A DNA stretch of 64,000 nucleotides from CATQHL01 sp965242895 (GCA_965242895.1 OZ251507.1:2480001-2544000), one strand, 5' to 3'. Numbered from the stretch's first letter, positions 46,783-55,429 are shown. The notes: generated from the letters alone by a model not told the origin. A program made the numbers and translations.

Positions 46783-47955
46783 GTGAAACTGCCTCAAATC
46801 TGCGACCTGGGCGACCTCAGCGGCAGGCGAGTGCTGGTGCGGGCCGACTTCAACGTGCCGCTGCAGAACGGACGCATCAGCGACGAGAGGCGCATTCGCG
46901 AGGTTCTGCCTACCTTGGATCAGCTCCACCGAGCGGGGGCTCGGGTCAAGGTCTGCAGTCACCTGGGGCGGCCCGCGGGCAGGCCGGAAAAGTCTCTGAG
47001 CCTCGCCCCCGTGCGCGCCCGCCTGGGCGAACTCGCCCCCGGAGTTGAACTCCTGGAGAACCTGCGGTTCGACCCGGGTGAGGTGGAGTGCTGCGATTCG
47101 ACGGTGGAACGCCTGGTCGGCGGCTGCGACGCTTACCTGAACGAAGCGTTCGGAGTGTCGCATCGCCGGCATGCTTCGGTCGTCGGCCCGCCCGCCCGCC
47201 TGCCGTCTGCGGCGGGCCCGTTGCTAGTGCGCGAGGTGGAGGAACTGCTGGCGCTGCGTAAAGAGGCGCGGCGTCCTTTCGTGGTCGTGCTGGGCGGGGC
47301 GAAGCTGGCCGGCAAGCTGGAGGCGGCGGAGGCGCTTTGCGAAGTCGCCGACCAGGTGCTCATCGGCGGCGCACTCTGTTTCACCTTCCTGGCCGCTGCC
47401 GGACGACCGATCGGCGCCTCTTACTGTGACCAAGAGAGGCTGGAGGCCTGCCGTGCTTTCCTGGAACAAGGAGCGAAGGCGCTCATGCTGCCCTCCGACT
47501 TCGTGGGGTTGAGCGCGGAGGGCTGCATCGGCGACGCCTCAGCAGGGGGAGAGGTGCGAATCTTCGACCACGATCTGCCCGCGGGTTGGCGCGGCGTGGA
47601 CATCGGCCCAGGCACCGCAGCCTCATACTCCGAGGTGATTAGCGGGGCGGCCACCGTGTTCTGGAACGGCCCCATGGGGGCCTTCGAAGACCCCCGCTTC
47701 TCCGAGGGAACTAGGGCGGTGGCAGAAGCGGTGGCCGCTAGCAGCGCCTACACCGTGGTCGGAGGCGGAGACAGCGGGGAAGCCCTCAGGGGGCTTGGTC
47801 TTGCGGATTCTGTGAATTATCTGTCTACCGGCGGAGGGGCGGCCATGGAACTGCTGGCGCAGGGCGACCTGGTGGGCTTGTCGGCGCTGCGGGAATCCGC
47901 CGCAAAATCTTTTCCCAGTCCCGCTCCTTTCCGAAGCTTGACAGGTATAGCTTGA
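46783..47955 (+). CDS. pgk: Phosphoglycerate kinase
   Basis: A 390-residue monomeric kinase making ATP from 1,3-bisphosphoglycerate. Landmarks: VLVRADFNVPLQNGRISDER, SHLGRPAGRPEKSLSLAPV, LLENLRFDPGE, FVVVLGGAKLAGKLEA, FWNGPMGAFEDPRF and the nucleotide segment VVGGGDSGEALRGLGL followed by STGGGAAMELLA. Start is the GTG at 46783. The 186-base gap after gap holds GTTGTCC-type repeats. The gene is followed 40 bases later by tpiA, so gap-pgk-tpiA may be one transcript. Confidence 0.94.
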   Translation: MKLPQICDLGDLSGRRVLVRADFNVPLQNGRISDERRIREVLPTLDQLHRAGARVKVCSHLGRPAGRPEKSLSLAPVRARLGELAPGVELLENLRFDPGEVECCDSTVERLVGGCDAYLNEAFGVSHRRHASVVGPPARLPSAAGPLLVREVEELLALRKEARRPFVVVLGGAKLAGKLEAAEALCEVADQVLIGGALCFTFLAAAGRPIGASYCDQERLEACRAFLEQGAKALMLPSDFVGLSAEGCIGDASAGGEVRIFDHDLPAGWRGVDIGPGTAASYSEVISGAATVFWNGPMGAFEDPRFSEGTRAVAEAVAASSAYTVVGGGDSGEALRGLGLADSVNYLSTGGGAAMELLAQGDLVGLSALRESAAKSFPSPAPFRSLTGIA

Positions 47956-47995
47956 CAGGCAGTTCCCCCCGACACGAGCACAGGAGAACGCCCCC

Positions 47996-48817
47996 GTGAA
48001 ATCCAAGAAACCGCCCGCTTCCCCGACCCCGAAGCCCGCAAACCTCCGCAAGCCCTTGATCAGCGGCAACTGGAAGATGCACATGAACCACCTCGAGGCC
48101 ATTGCGTTCATCCAGAAACTCTCCTACGCCCTCTCCGAAGACGACTACGCGCACGTGGACGTGTCGGTGCATCCCCCCTTCACCGATCTGCGTTCAGTTC
48201 AGACAGTCATCGACATCGACGACTTGGAGATCATCCTCGGAGCGCAGAACTGCCACCACGAAACTTCAGGTGCTTTCACCGGCGAGATATCTCCGCTGAT
48301 GTTGGCCAAACTGGACGTGCGTTACGTGATCGTTGGGCATTCCGAGCGCAGGCAGCATTCAGGCGAAACCGATGAAGACGTCAACCGGAAGGTTCGTGCG
48401 GTGCTGACGGCGGGAATGACGCCGATCGTGGCCGTGGGGGAGACGCTGCAGCAGAGGGATTCCGCCCAGACCGAGGCGGTCGTGACTTCTCAACTTTCGA
48501 AGGGGTTGGCCGGACTTTCCCCGCAGGAAGCGGGCGCTCTTGTGGTGGCCTACGAGCCGATCTGGGCGATCGGGACTGGCAAGGTGGCCAGTCCGGGCGA
48601 CGCTCAGCAGGTCTGCAGGCTGATCCGTGAGCAGATTGCCGAGACGTTCGGCTCGGAAGCTGCCGCTGGGGTGCGGATCCAGTACGGGGGGTCGGTGAAA
48701 CCCGTCAATGCGGCTGCTTTGATGGCAGAACCCGACATCGACGGGGCTCTGGTGGGCGGGGCCAGCCTCGACGCCGACGACTTCGCCCGAATAGTGCGCT
48801 ACCGACTGGCTGGTTGA
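47996..48817 (+). CDS. tpiA: Triose-phosphate isomerase
   Basis: A 273-residue TIM barrel interconverting glyceraldehyde 3-phosphate and dihydroxyacetone phosphate. ISGNWKMHMN carries the active-site Asn and Lys, IVGHSERRQHSGE the catalytic His, VVAYEPIWAIGTGK the catalytic Glu and the flexible loop, and RIQYGGSVKPVNAA and GALVGGASLDADDF the phosphate grip. The first 17 residues are an extra Lys/Pro-rich leader (KKPPASPTPKPANLRKP). GTG start at 47996. Confidence 0.95.
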   Translation: MKSKKPPASPTPKPANLRKPLISGNWKMHMNHLEAIAFIQKLSYALSEDDYAHVDVSVHPPFTDLRSVQTVIDIDDLEIILGAQNCHHETSGAFTGEISPLMLAKLDVRYVIVGHSERRQHSGETDEDVNRKVRAVLTAGMTPIVAVGETLQQRDSAQTEAVVTSQLSKGLAGLSPQEAGALVVAYEPIWAIGTGKVASPGDAQQVCRLIREQIAETFGSEAAAGVRIQYGGSVKPVNAAALMAEPDIDGALVGGASLDADDFARIVRYRLAG

Positions 48818-49082
48818 CTGCCGGCTGCCTGCTTGACTGGGGGTTCGCCCGTGCCGGTCAGTTTCGGTGCGGTGCTGGTTGGTTGCTCTGCCGGCTGCCT
48901 GTCTGACCACTATTGGAGCGGTTGGTGGGCTGCCGCTTCGTTTGATGGAGCTTGCAGCATTGCCTACTGAGTTGCAGCGTTATCGCCGCACAGCGTTCGC
49001 AGAGTTAAGCGACGTGGGTTGTCTATTTAGATTGTCTGGGCGGGTCGCAGTGCCTAGCTAACTGTTTGCGGCGCAGACAAAA
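48818..49082. other. Spacer after tpiA, no gene seen
   Basis: This stretch holds two copies of CTGCCGGCTGCCTG (near 48829 and 48890). A 64-codon open frame from about 48867 has no homologue I recognise and no ribosome site. I see nothing else. Confidence 0.4.
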
Positions 49083-49120
49083 TTGGGGGGGTCGGCCGTT
49101 CGAACGGCCGACCCCCCCAA
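49083..49120 (-). terminator. Perfect 38-base palindrome, probable intrinsic terminator
   Basis: A perfect palindrome centred on TTCGAA at 49099-49104, with arms of seven G and seven C outside GTCGGCCG. On the minus strand it is followed by AATTTTGTC, a short U-run, directly after the Mrr-like gene stop, so it should terminate that gene; on the plus strand it may also stop readthrough from tpiA. Confidence 0.8.
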
Positions 49121-49144
49121 TGGATCGCAGATTTGATCTTGAGC

Positions 49145-51190
49145 TTAGAGTTGCTCGAAGTAGCTCTCGTCGACCTCGACCACCCGCCGAAGACCGATCT
49201 GCTCGCCGTGCATAAGCTGATCGAGCATGATCTCGCTGAGCTTTGCCCCGTCGATCATGTTGATCAAGGGCGTGCCGGAGAGGTGAGAGAGGTTCAGAAT
49301 GAACTTCTCGCAAGCCGCCGGGTCGAGTTTTTGTAGACGGGCGAGGAGCGCCGACTGCCAGCCGTCCGCTTCTGCTGCGGTTGCCGCAGGGGGGGCTGCT
49401 GCCGGTGCAGGGGCGGGACTTGGTGCTGGTGCTGCTGCCTTAGCGGCTGGTGCCGGTGCAGGCGCTTCAGCGGCGGGGGCTGCGGCCGCTGCGACCGGGG
49501 CTGGGGCCGCTGCCGCTGCGGCTGGGGCTTCAGGAGCAGGTGCGGCTGGCGCCTCTGCTGCCTGGGCGGCTGCTTGTTGGGCTGCTGCTTGGGCTGCGGC
49601 CTGTTGGGCTGCTGCTTGGGCTGCCGCTTGCTGGGCTTCCTTCTTTGCCTGCCTCTCCGCCTTCAACTTCTTCTCGCGCTCGGTTCTGTTGATCTTGAAC
49701 AAGGTTCGTATTTTGTCGATCGCTTCCACCTCCGACATCCTGACGATTTCCTTGCCGAACGGGGTGATTCGGAACACTCCCCGCTCCGGGGCATCGAGCG
49801 CTTTGATCATTTTGAGGTCGGTCATAGCGAAACCCACACGGCTTTGGAAGACGCGCTCTTTCGACTTCTCTTCGTAGCGCAGTTCAGACGCCTCTTTGGG
49901 GAGCGACAGATGAGTAATCAAAGCGTCTGATATTTCCTTGAGGCGGCCGCTGCCTCCTATTTTGAGCACAACCTGAAGCGCTGGCAGCCTCAGAGAGGCC
50001 TTTGCCGGCAGGTCGTCTTTGGTTAAATTTGCCATTCTTTCTTTTCTCCTTTGTATTGACTGTATTGACGGTTTTTGTATTGATGGTTTTGTTGACGGTG
50101 TTAGTTGAGAACTCGAATCTTCTTCGAGTTCTTCGGTTGCTTGGGGTGCCGAAGGTTCTTTCGTTTTCGGAGGTTCAGCTATCGCAGCGACTGGCATCTC
50201 TAGTTGCTCGTCGGCGGGCGTCTCTGGGGTTTCCGTGAGGACTGCCTCTGGTTGTTTGTCTTCTAGTTGCTTGTCGGCGGGCGTGTCTGGGGTCTTCGGG
50301 ATGACTGCTTCTGGTTGCTCGCTGTCTTTCTCTGGCTCCCCCCGTCCAGTCTGATCGACTGCCGCTGCAGGCGCAGCCATCGCGGCCATCTCTGGGCTGA
50401 GTGTCGCTGGCGTCTCTCCGTCTTTCTCTGGCTCCCCCCGTCCAGTCTGATCGACTGCCGCTGCAGGCGCAGCCATCGCGGCCATCTCTGGGCTGAGTGT
50501 CGCTGGCGTCTCTCCGTCTTTCTCTGGCTCCCCCCGTCCAGTCTGATTGATCGCCGCCGGAAGTGTGGGCATTGCTGGCGTCTCGCCGTCTCTCCCAGAT
50601 TCGGCTTGGCTATCGAGTCTTTCCCCGTGAGACGCACTCTGGCTGAACGCGTATTCTCTGGCTTCTCTGGCTGTCGCAGGTTCGGTCTGCTTCTTTGCTT
50701 CTTCGGCTTGATCCTGTTCTGCTTGTCTGCTGAAGTCCTGCTCGACTGTCCTTTCGGCGTCCTGCTCTGCCTTTTGCCTGAAGTCGCGCTCGGCTTTCTT
50801 CCTGAAGTCGCGCTCGGCCTTTCTCCTGAAGTACTTCGAACTGCCGTACTCCTTGACCAGATACTCAATCTCGTCCTCTGCCACGTGATCCGGCAGTTCG
50901 AGTATCTCTTTCCCTAGGTAAGTAATGGCTGACGTGCCCGCTGTAGGGCTGTCGAGGGCTCCGATGCTCCGGCAACTTGAACGTGCGAAGCTGACCTGGG
51001 TAGAGAAGAGGGAGTCCGGGTGACTTTGGCTTTGAACCTTAAGTATCTCAGGGTCGAGCGAAAGCCTCTCGACGATGATGGACGCGAGTTGGGCGTCCTC
51101 TACAACCCCTCCTGAAACCTCAACAGCTTTCAGAAGTTCGAGCCTTAGTTGGGAGCGTTTCGGGAAGCTCTTTTTCTTGATTCTAGCCAT
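49145..51190 (-). CDS. Mrr-like protein with two winged-helix domains and a deleted nuclease core
   Basis: A 681-residue protein from the ATG at 51190 (the frame is open to 51301). Residues 9-100 and 392-475 are two copies of the Mrr N-terminal winged-helix domain (LRLELLKAVEVSGGVV; LRLPALQVVLKIGGSG; each ending in an ITxxGKEI-type strand). Between them are KAERDFRKKAERDF repeats and a 32-residue repeat present about 2.3 times (96-base DNA units, 50325-50551). An Ala/Pro/Gln-rich run occupies 505-605. The end begins like the Mrr catalytic domain (WQSALLARLQKLDPAACEKF) and then jumps to its last part (PLINMIDGAKLSEIMLDQ). The roughly 85 residues that carry the D and ExK nuclease residues are missing. 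Probably a DNA-binding protein without cleavage activity. Confidence 0.75.
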   Translation of the reverse strand: MARIKKKSFPKRSQLRLELLKAVEVSGGVVEDAQLASIIVERLSLDPEILKVQSQSHPDSLFSTQVSFARSSCRSIGALDSPTAGTSAITYLGKEILELPDHVAEDEIEYLVKEYGSSKYFRRKAERDFRKKAERDFRQKAEQDAERTVEQDFSRQAEQDQAEEAKKQTEPATAREAREYAFSQSASHGERLDSQAESGRDGETPAMPTLPAAINQTGRGEPEKDGETPATLSPEMAAMAAPAAAVDQTGRGEPEKDGETPATLSPEMAAMAAPAAAVDQTGRGEPEKDSEQPEAVIPKTPDTPADKQLEDKQPEAVLTETPETPADEQLEMPVAAIAEPPKTKEPSAPQATEELEEDSSSQLTPSTKPSIQKPSIQSIQRRKERMANLTKDDLPAKASLRLPALQVVLKIGGSGRLKEISDALITHLSLPKEASELRYEEKSKERVFQSRVGFAMTDLKMIKALDAPERGVFRITPFGKEIVRMSEVEAIDKIRTLFKINRTEREKKLKAERQAKKEAQQAAAQAAAQQAAAQAAAQQAAAQAAEAPAAPAPEAPAAAAAAPAPVAAAAAPAAEAPAPAPAAKAAAPAPSPAPAPAAAPPAATAAEADGWQSALLARLQKLDPAACEKFILNLSHLSGTPLINMIDGAKLSEIMLDQLMHGEQIGLRRVVEVDESYFEQL
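50033..50052 (-). promoter_or_regulatory. Internal ribosome site and ATG inside the Mrr-like gene
   Basis: On the minus strand CAAAGGAGA (50044-50052) stands ten bases before an in-frame ATG at 50035, better than the signal at the listed gene start. The product from here would be 296 residues with one winged helix and the truncated Mrr end (MANLTKDDLPAKASLRL...). It suggests either a second product or that the long gene arose by fusion of two adjacent paralogues. Confidence 0.6.
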
Positions 51191-51548
51191 TTTTACTAAT
51201 ATACCCCATTTACCCAGGGTGCTGATTATTTTGCTTATTTTGCCCAAGGTTGGTGACCTTAGTTTCTCAGTATATCCCATAGGTTTAGCGATTTGGCGCA
51301 ATTGGGCGTCGACTTTACTTCGGTTCCTTTACTTCGGTTCCTGTTTCCCCTTCGGATTTTCCCCTCGGATGCCTACCAGGATACTGTTTTTAGCGCAATT
51401 AGGCGACGACCTGTCTTCCGCAGGCGGTGGGCAGGTTTCCGACCTCCAGGATACCGTTGTTGGCGCAAGCGCCGCACACCACGCATCCCACGCTTTCCAC
51501 GCTTTTGGCGCTTTTGGCCGTTCGCCGCCGAGAGCAAGCCGCAAGCCC

Positions 51549-51654
51549 AAGGCTGCGCCGCGGACGCTTCCGCAGGTGGTATCGCTCATAAGTTGTCGTT
51601 AGTTACTCACGCTCATGGCAAGGCTGCGCCGCGGACGCTTCCGCAGGTGGTATC
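51549..51654 (+). repeat. 36-base direct repeat just upstream of secG
   Basis: Two identical 36-base copies, 51549-51584 and 51619-51654, beginning CAAGGCTGCGCCGCGGACGC and ending CAGGTGGTATC, lie 70 bases apart. The rest of the 51191-51662 spacer also has ACTTCGGTTCC twice near 51317 and 51329. The repeat ends nine bases before the secG start, so the second copy may supply its ribosome site. Confidence 0.8.
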
Positions 51655-51662
51655 CTGACAGC

Positions 51663-51893
51663 GTGTTCATCTTGGGAATCGTATTGCACGTGCTGACGAC
51701 GCTGTCCGTGGTGCTGCTAGTGCTGCTGCACAGCGGGCGCGGCGGCGGCCTGTCCGACATGTTCGGGGGTGGTCTGGGGGCTTCGGCTGCCGGCTCCACC
51801 ATGATAGAGCGGAATCTGGATCGCATCACGGTCGTTGCTGCGATCATCTTCGGTTTCGTCACTCTCGGGCTAGCCCTCATGATGGACACCTAA
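51663..51893 (+). CDS. secG: SecG subunit of the protein-export channel
   Basis: A 76-residue membrane protein with two hydrophobic helices (ILGIVLHVLTTLSVVLLVLL and VVAAIIFGFVTLGLALMM) around the family loop HSGRGGGLSDMFGGGLGAS. It forms SecYEG. I use the GTG at 51663; an ATG at 51615 would add 16 basic residues encoded by the direct repeat. It follows tpiA in other actinobacteria; here the minus-strand Mrr-like gene has come between. Confidence 0.93.
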   Translation: MFILGIVLHVLTTLSVVLLVLLHSGRGGGLSDMFGGGLGASAAGSTMIERNLDRITVVAAIIFGFVTLGLALMMDT

Positions 51894-51983
51894 GGCAATC
51901 TCACTACTAGCGGCAGTCGACCGACCGCTCGACTGCCTGACTAGAGGCCGCTGTTGACAGAAGGCGGTCAGATCACAAACCTC

Positions 51984-52069
51984 GTCGGAGTGGCGGAATT
52001 TGGTAGACGCGCATGGTTGAGGGCCATGTGCCCGCTAAGGGCGTGGGGGTTCAAGTCCCCCCTCCGACA
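51984..52069 (+). tRNA. tRNA-Leu (anticodon GAG)
   Basis: A class II tRNA of 86 bases. The acceptor stem pairs GTCGGAG (51984-51990) with CTCCGAC (52062-52068), with A as the discriminator. The anticodon stem is CATGG/CCATG around the loop TTGAGGG, giving anticodon GAG for CUC and CUU leucine codons. A long variable arm (TGCCCGCTAAGGGCG) and the T-loop TTCAAGT within GGGGG/CCCCC arms complete it. CCA is not encoded. It follows secG, a common actinobacterial position. Confidence 0.95.
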
Positions 52070-52094
52070 CGATCATCTATCGGCTATCTGCCGG

Positions 52095-52298
52095 AGCCGC
52101 ACGTATCTCATCGGCTGGGCTGCGCGTATCTCTTTGGCTGGGGCTGCGCGCTCAAAGCCGGAAATCGTCGTCTCGGTAAATCTGCGTGAGGTCGAGCGCA
52201 TCTCTTCGGCTGAGGCTGCACGCGCTGTAACGTCCGTCGTCCGTAACGAATCTAGAATCGTAGTCGAGCGCATCTCTTCGGCTGGGGCTGCACGCGCT
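52095..52298 (+). repeat. Repeats of an ATCTCTTCGGCTGGGGCTGC unit after tRNA-Leu
   Basis: A 36-base unit starting GTCGAGCGCATCTCTTCGGC appears at about 52191-52226 and 52263-52298 with one mismatch. Shorter variants (TATCTCATCGGCTGGGCTGC, TATCTCTTTGGCTGGGGCTG) are at about 52104 and 52128. No gene is seen in this 285-base spacer. Confidence 0.7.
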
Positions 52299-52356
52299 TA
52301 CTATCAGACGTCCAGCCATCATCCAGCATCAGACATCCAGCAAAGGAGCGAGCCCG

Positions 52357-53316
52357 ATGGAAGTCGCATTTCAAACACCTACCGAACACACCGATTACAC
52401 CCGTCTGCGCGACTTCTGGCAGGCGGGCGAGCAACTCGGCTTCGCCGCCGGTTATACGTTCGACCATTTCCTGCCGCTCAACCCCGCCAACCCGCGTTCC
52501 CTGCGCTCCGGTCGGCCCGAAGGCCCTCAGTTCGAAGGCTGGATCGTGCTGGCCGCGCTCGCCGAGGTCACGGAACGCCTAGACATAGGGGTGTTGGTGT
52601 CGGGCGTCACTTACCGCCACCCCGTGATTTTTGCCAAGATGGCGGTCACTCTCGACCATGTGAGCAACGGACGGGCGTTGTTCGGCATCGGCGCCGCCTG
52701 GCACGAGGAGGAGCACGTCATGTACGGGTTCGACTTCTCTTCCGTCGGCGACCGGATGCAGTTCCTCGAGGAGACCGTGGCGGCGTTCAACCTCCTGTGC
52801 AGCTCCGACGAGCCCGTCAACTACCAGGGGCGCTTCGTTTCGCTGACCGATGCCGTCTTCGAGCCCAAGCCTCTGCACAGCAGCGGCATGCCAGTGATGA
52901 TTGGCGGCGGGGGCGAGCGGCTGCGGCGAATCACCGCCCGGCACGCCGACCACTACAACGGGTTCTGGGCGCCCTGGGAGTGGAGGGAAGTCAATGATGG
53001 GCTTGACGATCTGCTCGTTCGGTACGGGCGGGCTCCCTCCGACCTCAAGCGCTCGGTTTTAGTCTTTTCCGAGCTTTCCGGCGACGCCAAAGCTGAAGAT
53101 GCGATCGTCTCCACGGTCCAGAGTTACCGAGGAGGGACAGAGGCTGAGATTCGTTCGCGGATGCTGGTCGGTTCCTACGACGACATGGCAGGTGTGCTGC
53201 GCTCTTTTGAGGAAGTTGGTGTGGATCAGGCGATCATCTGCATCCGTTCGAGCCAGACGCTTGAAGAGTTCCAGACCTTTGCCGAAGAGGTCTTGCCGGC
53301 GGTTGCGGGGGAGTAG
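52357..53316 (+). CDS. LLM-class F420-dependent oxidoreductase
   Basis: A 319-residue luciferase-like TIM-barrel protein. Typical segments: FWQAGEQLGFAAGYTFDHFL, RLDIGVLVSGVTYRHPVIFA, AVTLDHVSNGRALFGIGAAW, PVMIGGGGERLRRITARHAD and the C-terminal AGVLRSFEEVGVDQAIICI. Actinobacterial members of this type use the deazaflavin F420; substrate not identifiable. AAGGAG at 52343-52348, eight bases before the ATG, fixes the start. Confidence 0.88.
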   Translation: MEVAFQTPTEHTDYTRLRDFWQAGEQLGFAAGYTFDHFLPLNPANPRSLRSGRPEGPQFEGWIVLAALAEVTERLDIGVLVSGVTYRHPVIFAKMAVTLDHVSNGRALFGIGAAWHEEEHVMYGFDFSSVGDRMQFLEETVAAFNLLCSSDEPVNYQGRFVSLTDAVFEPKPLHSSGMPVMIGGGGERLRRITARHADHYNGFWAPWEWREVNDGLDDLLVRYGRAPSDLKRSVLVFSELSGDAKAEDAIVSTVQSYRGGTEAEIRSRMLVGSYDDMAGVLRSFEEVGVDQAIICIRSSQTLEEFQTFAEEVLPAVAGE

Positions 53317-54098
53317 GGGCGGGTTTCACTGCAGGGGCGGCGGATTTACTCCAGGGGGGAGAGGGGGTTTCGCTCCAGGGGGCGTAGGGAAAGGGATTTT
53401 GCCGTAGGGAGCGATGGGGGATTTTGCTCAAGGGGGGCGGAAGGCGGATTTTGCTGCCGTTTCGCTGAGTTCACTGCATTCATTCGGATTGTGTTAAGAG
53501 GTGCATAGACCCGTGGTGGTTGGGTGAAGGGGGGGGGGTGAAAAAGGGAGAGGAGGGGGGGGGGGGGGGGTGACGGAGAGTTCGGCGGGCGTGGAACTGC
53601 GGCATAGACGGATTTTTGGGTCATATTTCTCTGTTTGTGGTTGCGAAGTTCAGTCGGTCGCTCTGAAAAATCTAAAGGCGCTTGTTCCCCGTCAGGTTTC
53701 TCTGTTCGTAGGGTTGAGAGATTTCTCCTGGTTGGCTAGCTTTGGTTGGTATGCCTAGTTTGGCTGGATATAGGGTAAGGAGGGGGTTGTGTTGATGGTA
53801 TGGGGGGATAGGCGGATGGGCGGGATGGGAAGTTAGGCGGATGGGCGGGATGAGCGGAACTGATGAGCGGAACTCGCGAGTAGGGCGATCTGAGCGAGGC
53901 GCCGAGTGTGCAGCGTGATGGTTTCCGTTGATGAGTGGGCGGATGCAGGCGGGCGCAGGCGGATGTGGGCGGATGTGGATGTTTTGCGTATGGGATGCGC
54001 GTAGGGGATGCATGTCTAGCGGAGCCGGCGTGGTGGATTCTGTTGATGAGCAGGCGGACGCAGACAGATGCAGACAGGTATAGACAGATGCCAGACGG
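53317..54098. other. G-rich low-complexity spacer, no gene seen
   Basis: The 780 bases hold repeats such as GGGGATTTTGC and GGCGGATTT (53340-53450), G runs of 10 (53529-53538) and 16 (53555-53570), and then GGCGGATGGGCGGGAT and GCAGACAGATG-type repeats up to 54095. Long open frames on the minus strand here are products of the repeats. This is where the missing helicase part of the next gene would be expected, but I find no trace of it. Confidence 0.6.
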
Positions 54099-54857
54099 AT
54101 GCAGACGATTACGATGACATCCGTGGTGATTGAGCCAATCACGCAGTTCCCGAACGGGGAGCCGATTCCGGCAGAGTGTTTGCTGAGGCCGGGTCGTGCC
54201 TTGGCGAGGTGGGAACCGAGCGGCGAAGAAGTTGGGCGTGCCGCCGCCAGAGTTCCCGGAACTCCCGCAGCGGATGGAGACTCGTCGGGAGCATCGGCGT
54301 CGATTGCGGGGAGCCGTTTATCGGGGAATGCGGGGGGCGCATCGGACGCCGCCGAGCGGGCTGAGTGGGACTTGGTTGAGTTGGTTCGTGCGGGCAAGCA
54401 CAAGGACGGACGATTCGATGACCGACTCGTCGACGCTGCTGCGGATTTGATACAGAGCGATTGGAAGCCGTCGCCCCCGCCTAGGTGGGTCACCTATGTC
54501 CGGTCGCTCCGGTATCCGACCTTGACGCCGGATTACGCAGAGCGTCTGGCTTCTAAGCTCGGTCTCCCGTGCCTGGATGCGATTGCGGCGACCCGTGAGG
54601 TCGAACCGCAGAAGGCCATGCCTGACACGTTTCGGAGGTGCGAGAACGTCGCCGGCGTCTTTAGAGTTTCGCCTTCGGCTCGGCTTGAGCCTGTGCTGCT
54701 GTTCGACGACATCGTGAGTTCTGGCTGGACGCTCACGTCGGCAGGCATGTCGCTTCGGAAGGCCGGGGTCTCAGTGGTGCATCCCTTTGTCCTGGCCGAC
54801 TTCTCGGAGATGGCCGGAGTGTGCAGATTCGCATCGGGGTCGGACGCTCTCGCATAA
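54099..54857 (+). pseudogene. C-terminal remnant of a RecQ helicase-phosphoribosyltransferase fusion
   Basis: The 252-codon frame matches only the last part of the actinobacterial RecQ-PRTase proteins. PITQFPNGEPIPAECLLRPG and GRALARWEPSGEEVG correspond to the post-helicase segment, WVTYVRSLRYPTLTPDYAER and RLASKLGLPCLDAIAATREV to the start of the PRTase fold, and PVLLFDDIVSSGWTLTSAG to the pyrophosphate-binding loop. The helicase, zinc and HRDC-like parts are missing. An Ala/Gly/Ser-rich insert (about residues 50-88) interrupts it. The reading frame is intact, so it might be expressed as a stand-alone PRTase-like protein, but a decayed gene is more likely. Confidence 0.65.
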
Positions 54858-55093
54858 CAGCCCGGACAATCGGACAGACATATTGGACAGACATATCCGG
54901 ACAGACATATCCGGACAATAGATGGGGGATAGATAGGCAACAGCGGCCAACAGCGGCCAATTAGAGGCTAATTAGAAGCCAACTAGAGGCCAACTAGAGG
55001 CCAACTAGAACCTCAACGCTGCCCCGCTATCTGATGTGGCAATCAATCGATCCGCAGACCTCCACAGAGAGGAGGAGGGCGGGGTTATTGCCG

Positions 55094-55429
55094 TTATTGC
55101 CCTTCCGAGGCTTCGTCCTCGAGGGTGACGGCGGTTCCATAGGCGAGTATCTCAGCGTTTCCGGCGGCGATCATGGACGTGGTGAAGCGCACGCTGAGCA
55201 CGGCGTTTGCCCCGAGTTCGGCTGCGGCTTCGTTCATTCGCTCGAGCGCTTGGGCGCGTGCTTGCATCATCATCTCCGTGTAGGTACGTACCTCGCCTCC
55301 TACGAGCATTTTCAGGACGGCGAAAATGTCGCGGAAGAGATTACGAGCTCGGATCGTGCTGCCCGTGACTAAGCCGTGGGTGGCTACTATGTGCTTGTTG
55401 GTGACGGTGGCGTTGGTTGAGTTGATCAT
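55094..55429 (-). CDS. UPF0145 (YbjQ-like) protein
   Basis: A 111-residue protein of the YbjQ/UPF0145 family, a small pentamer-forming fold once called heavy-metal-binding. Landmarks: VATHGLVTGSTIRARNLFRD, VGGEVRTYTEMMMQARAQAL, RMNEAAAELGANAVLSVRFT and EILAYGTAVTLE. Length and order are typical. The ATG at 55429 follows AGGAGAG on the minus strand. Function unknown. Confidence 0.85.
   Translation of the reverse strand: MINSTNATVTNKHIVATHGLVTGSTIRARNLFRDIFAVLKMLVGGEVRTYTEMMMQARAQALERMNEAAAELGANAVLSVRFTTSMIAAGNAEILAYGTAVTLEDEASEGQ

Noticed and set aside
48867..49061. 64-codon frame after tpiA
   Set aside because: No recognisable motif, no ribosome site and an ordinary repeat-bearing spacer composition.
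53672..54493. 273-codon minus-strand open frame
   Set aside because: It spans repeat DNA and the antisense of the RecQ-PRTase remnant; the product is Pro/Ser/His low complexity with no family resemblance.
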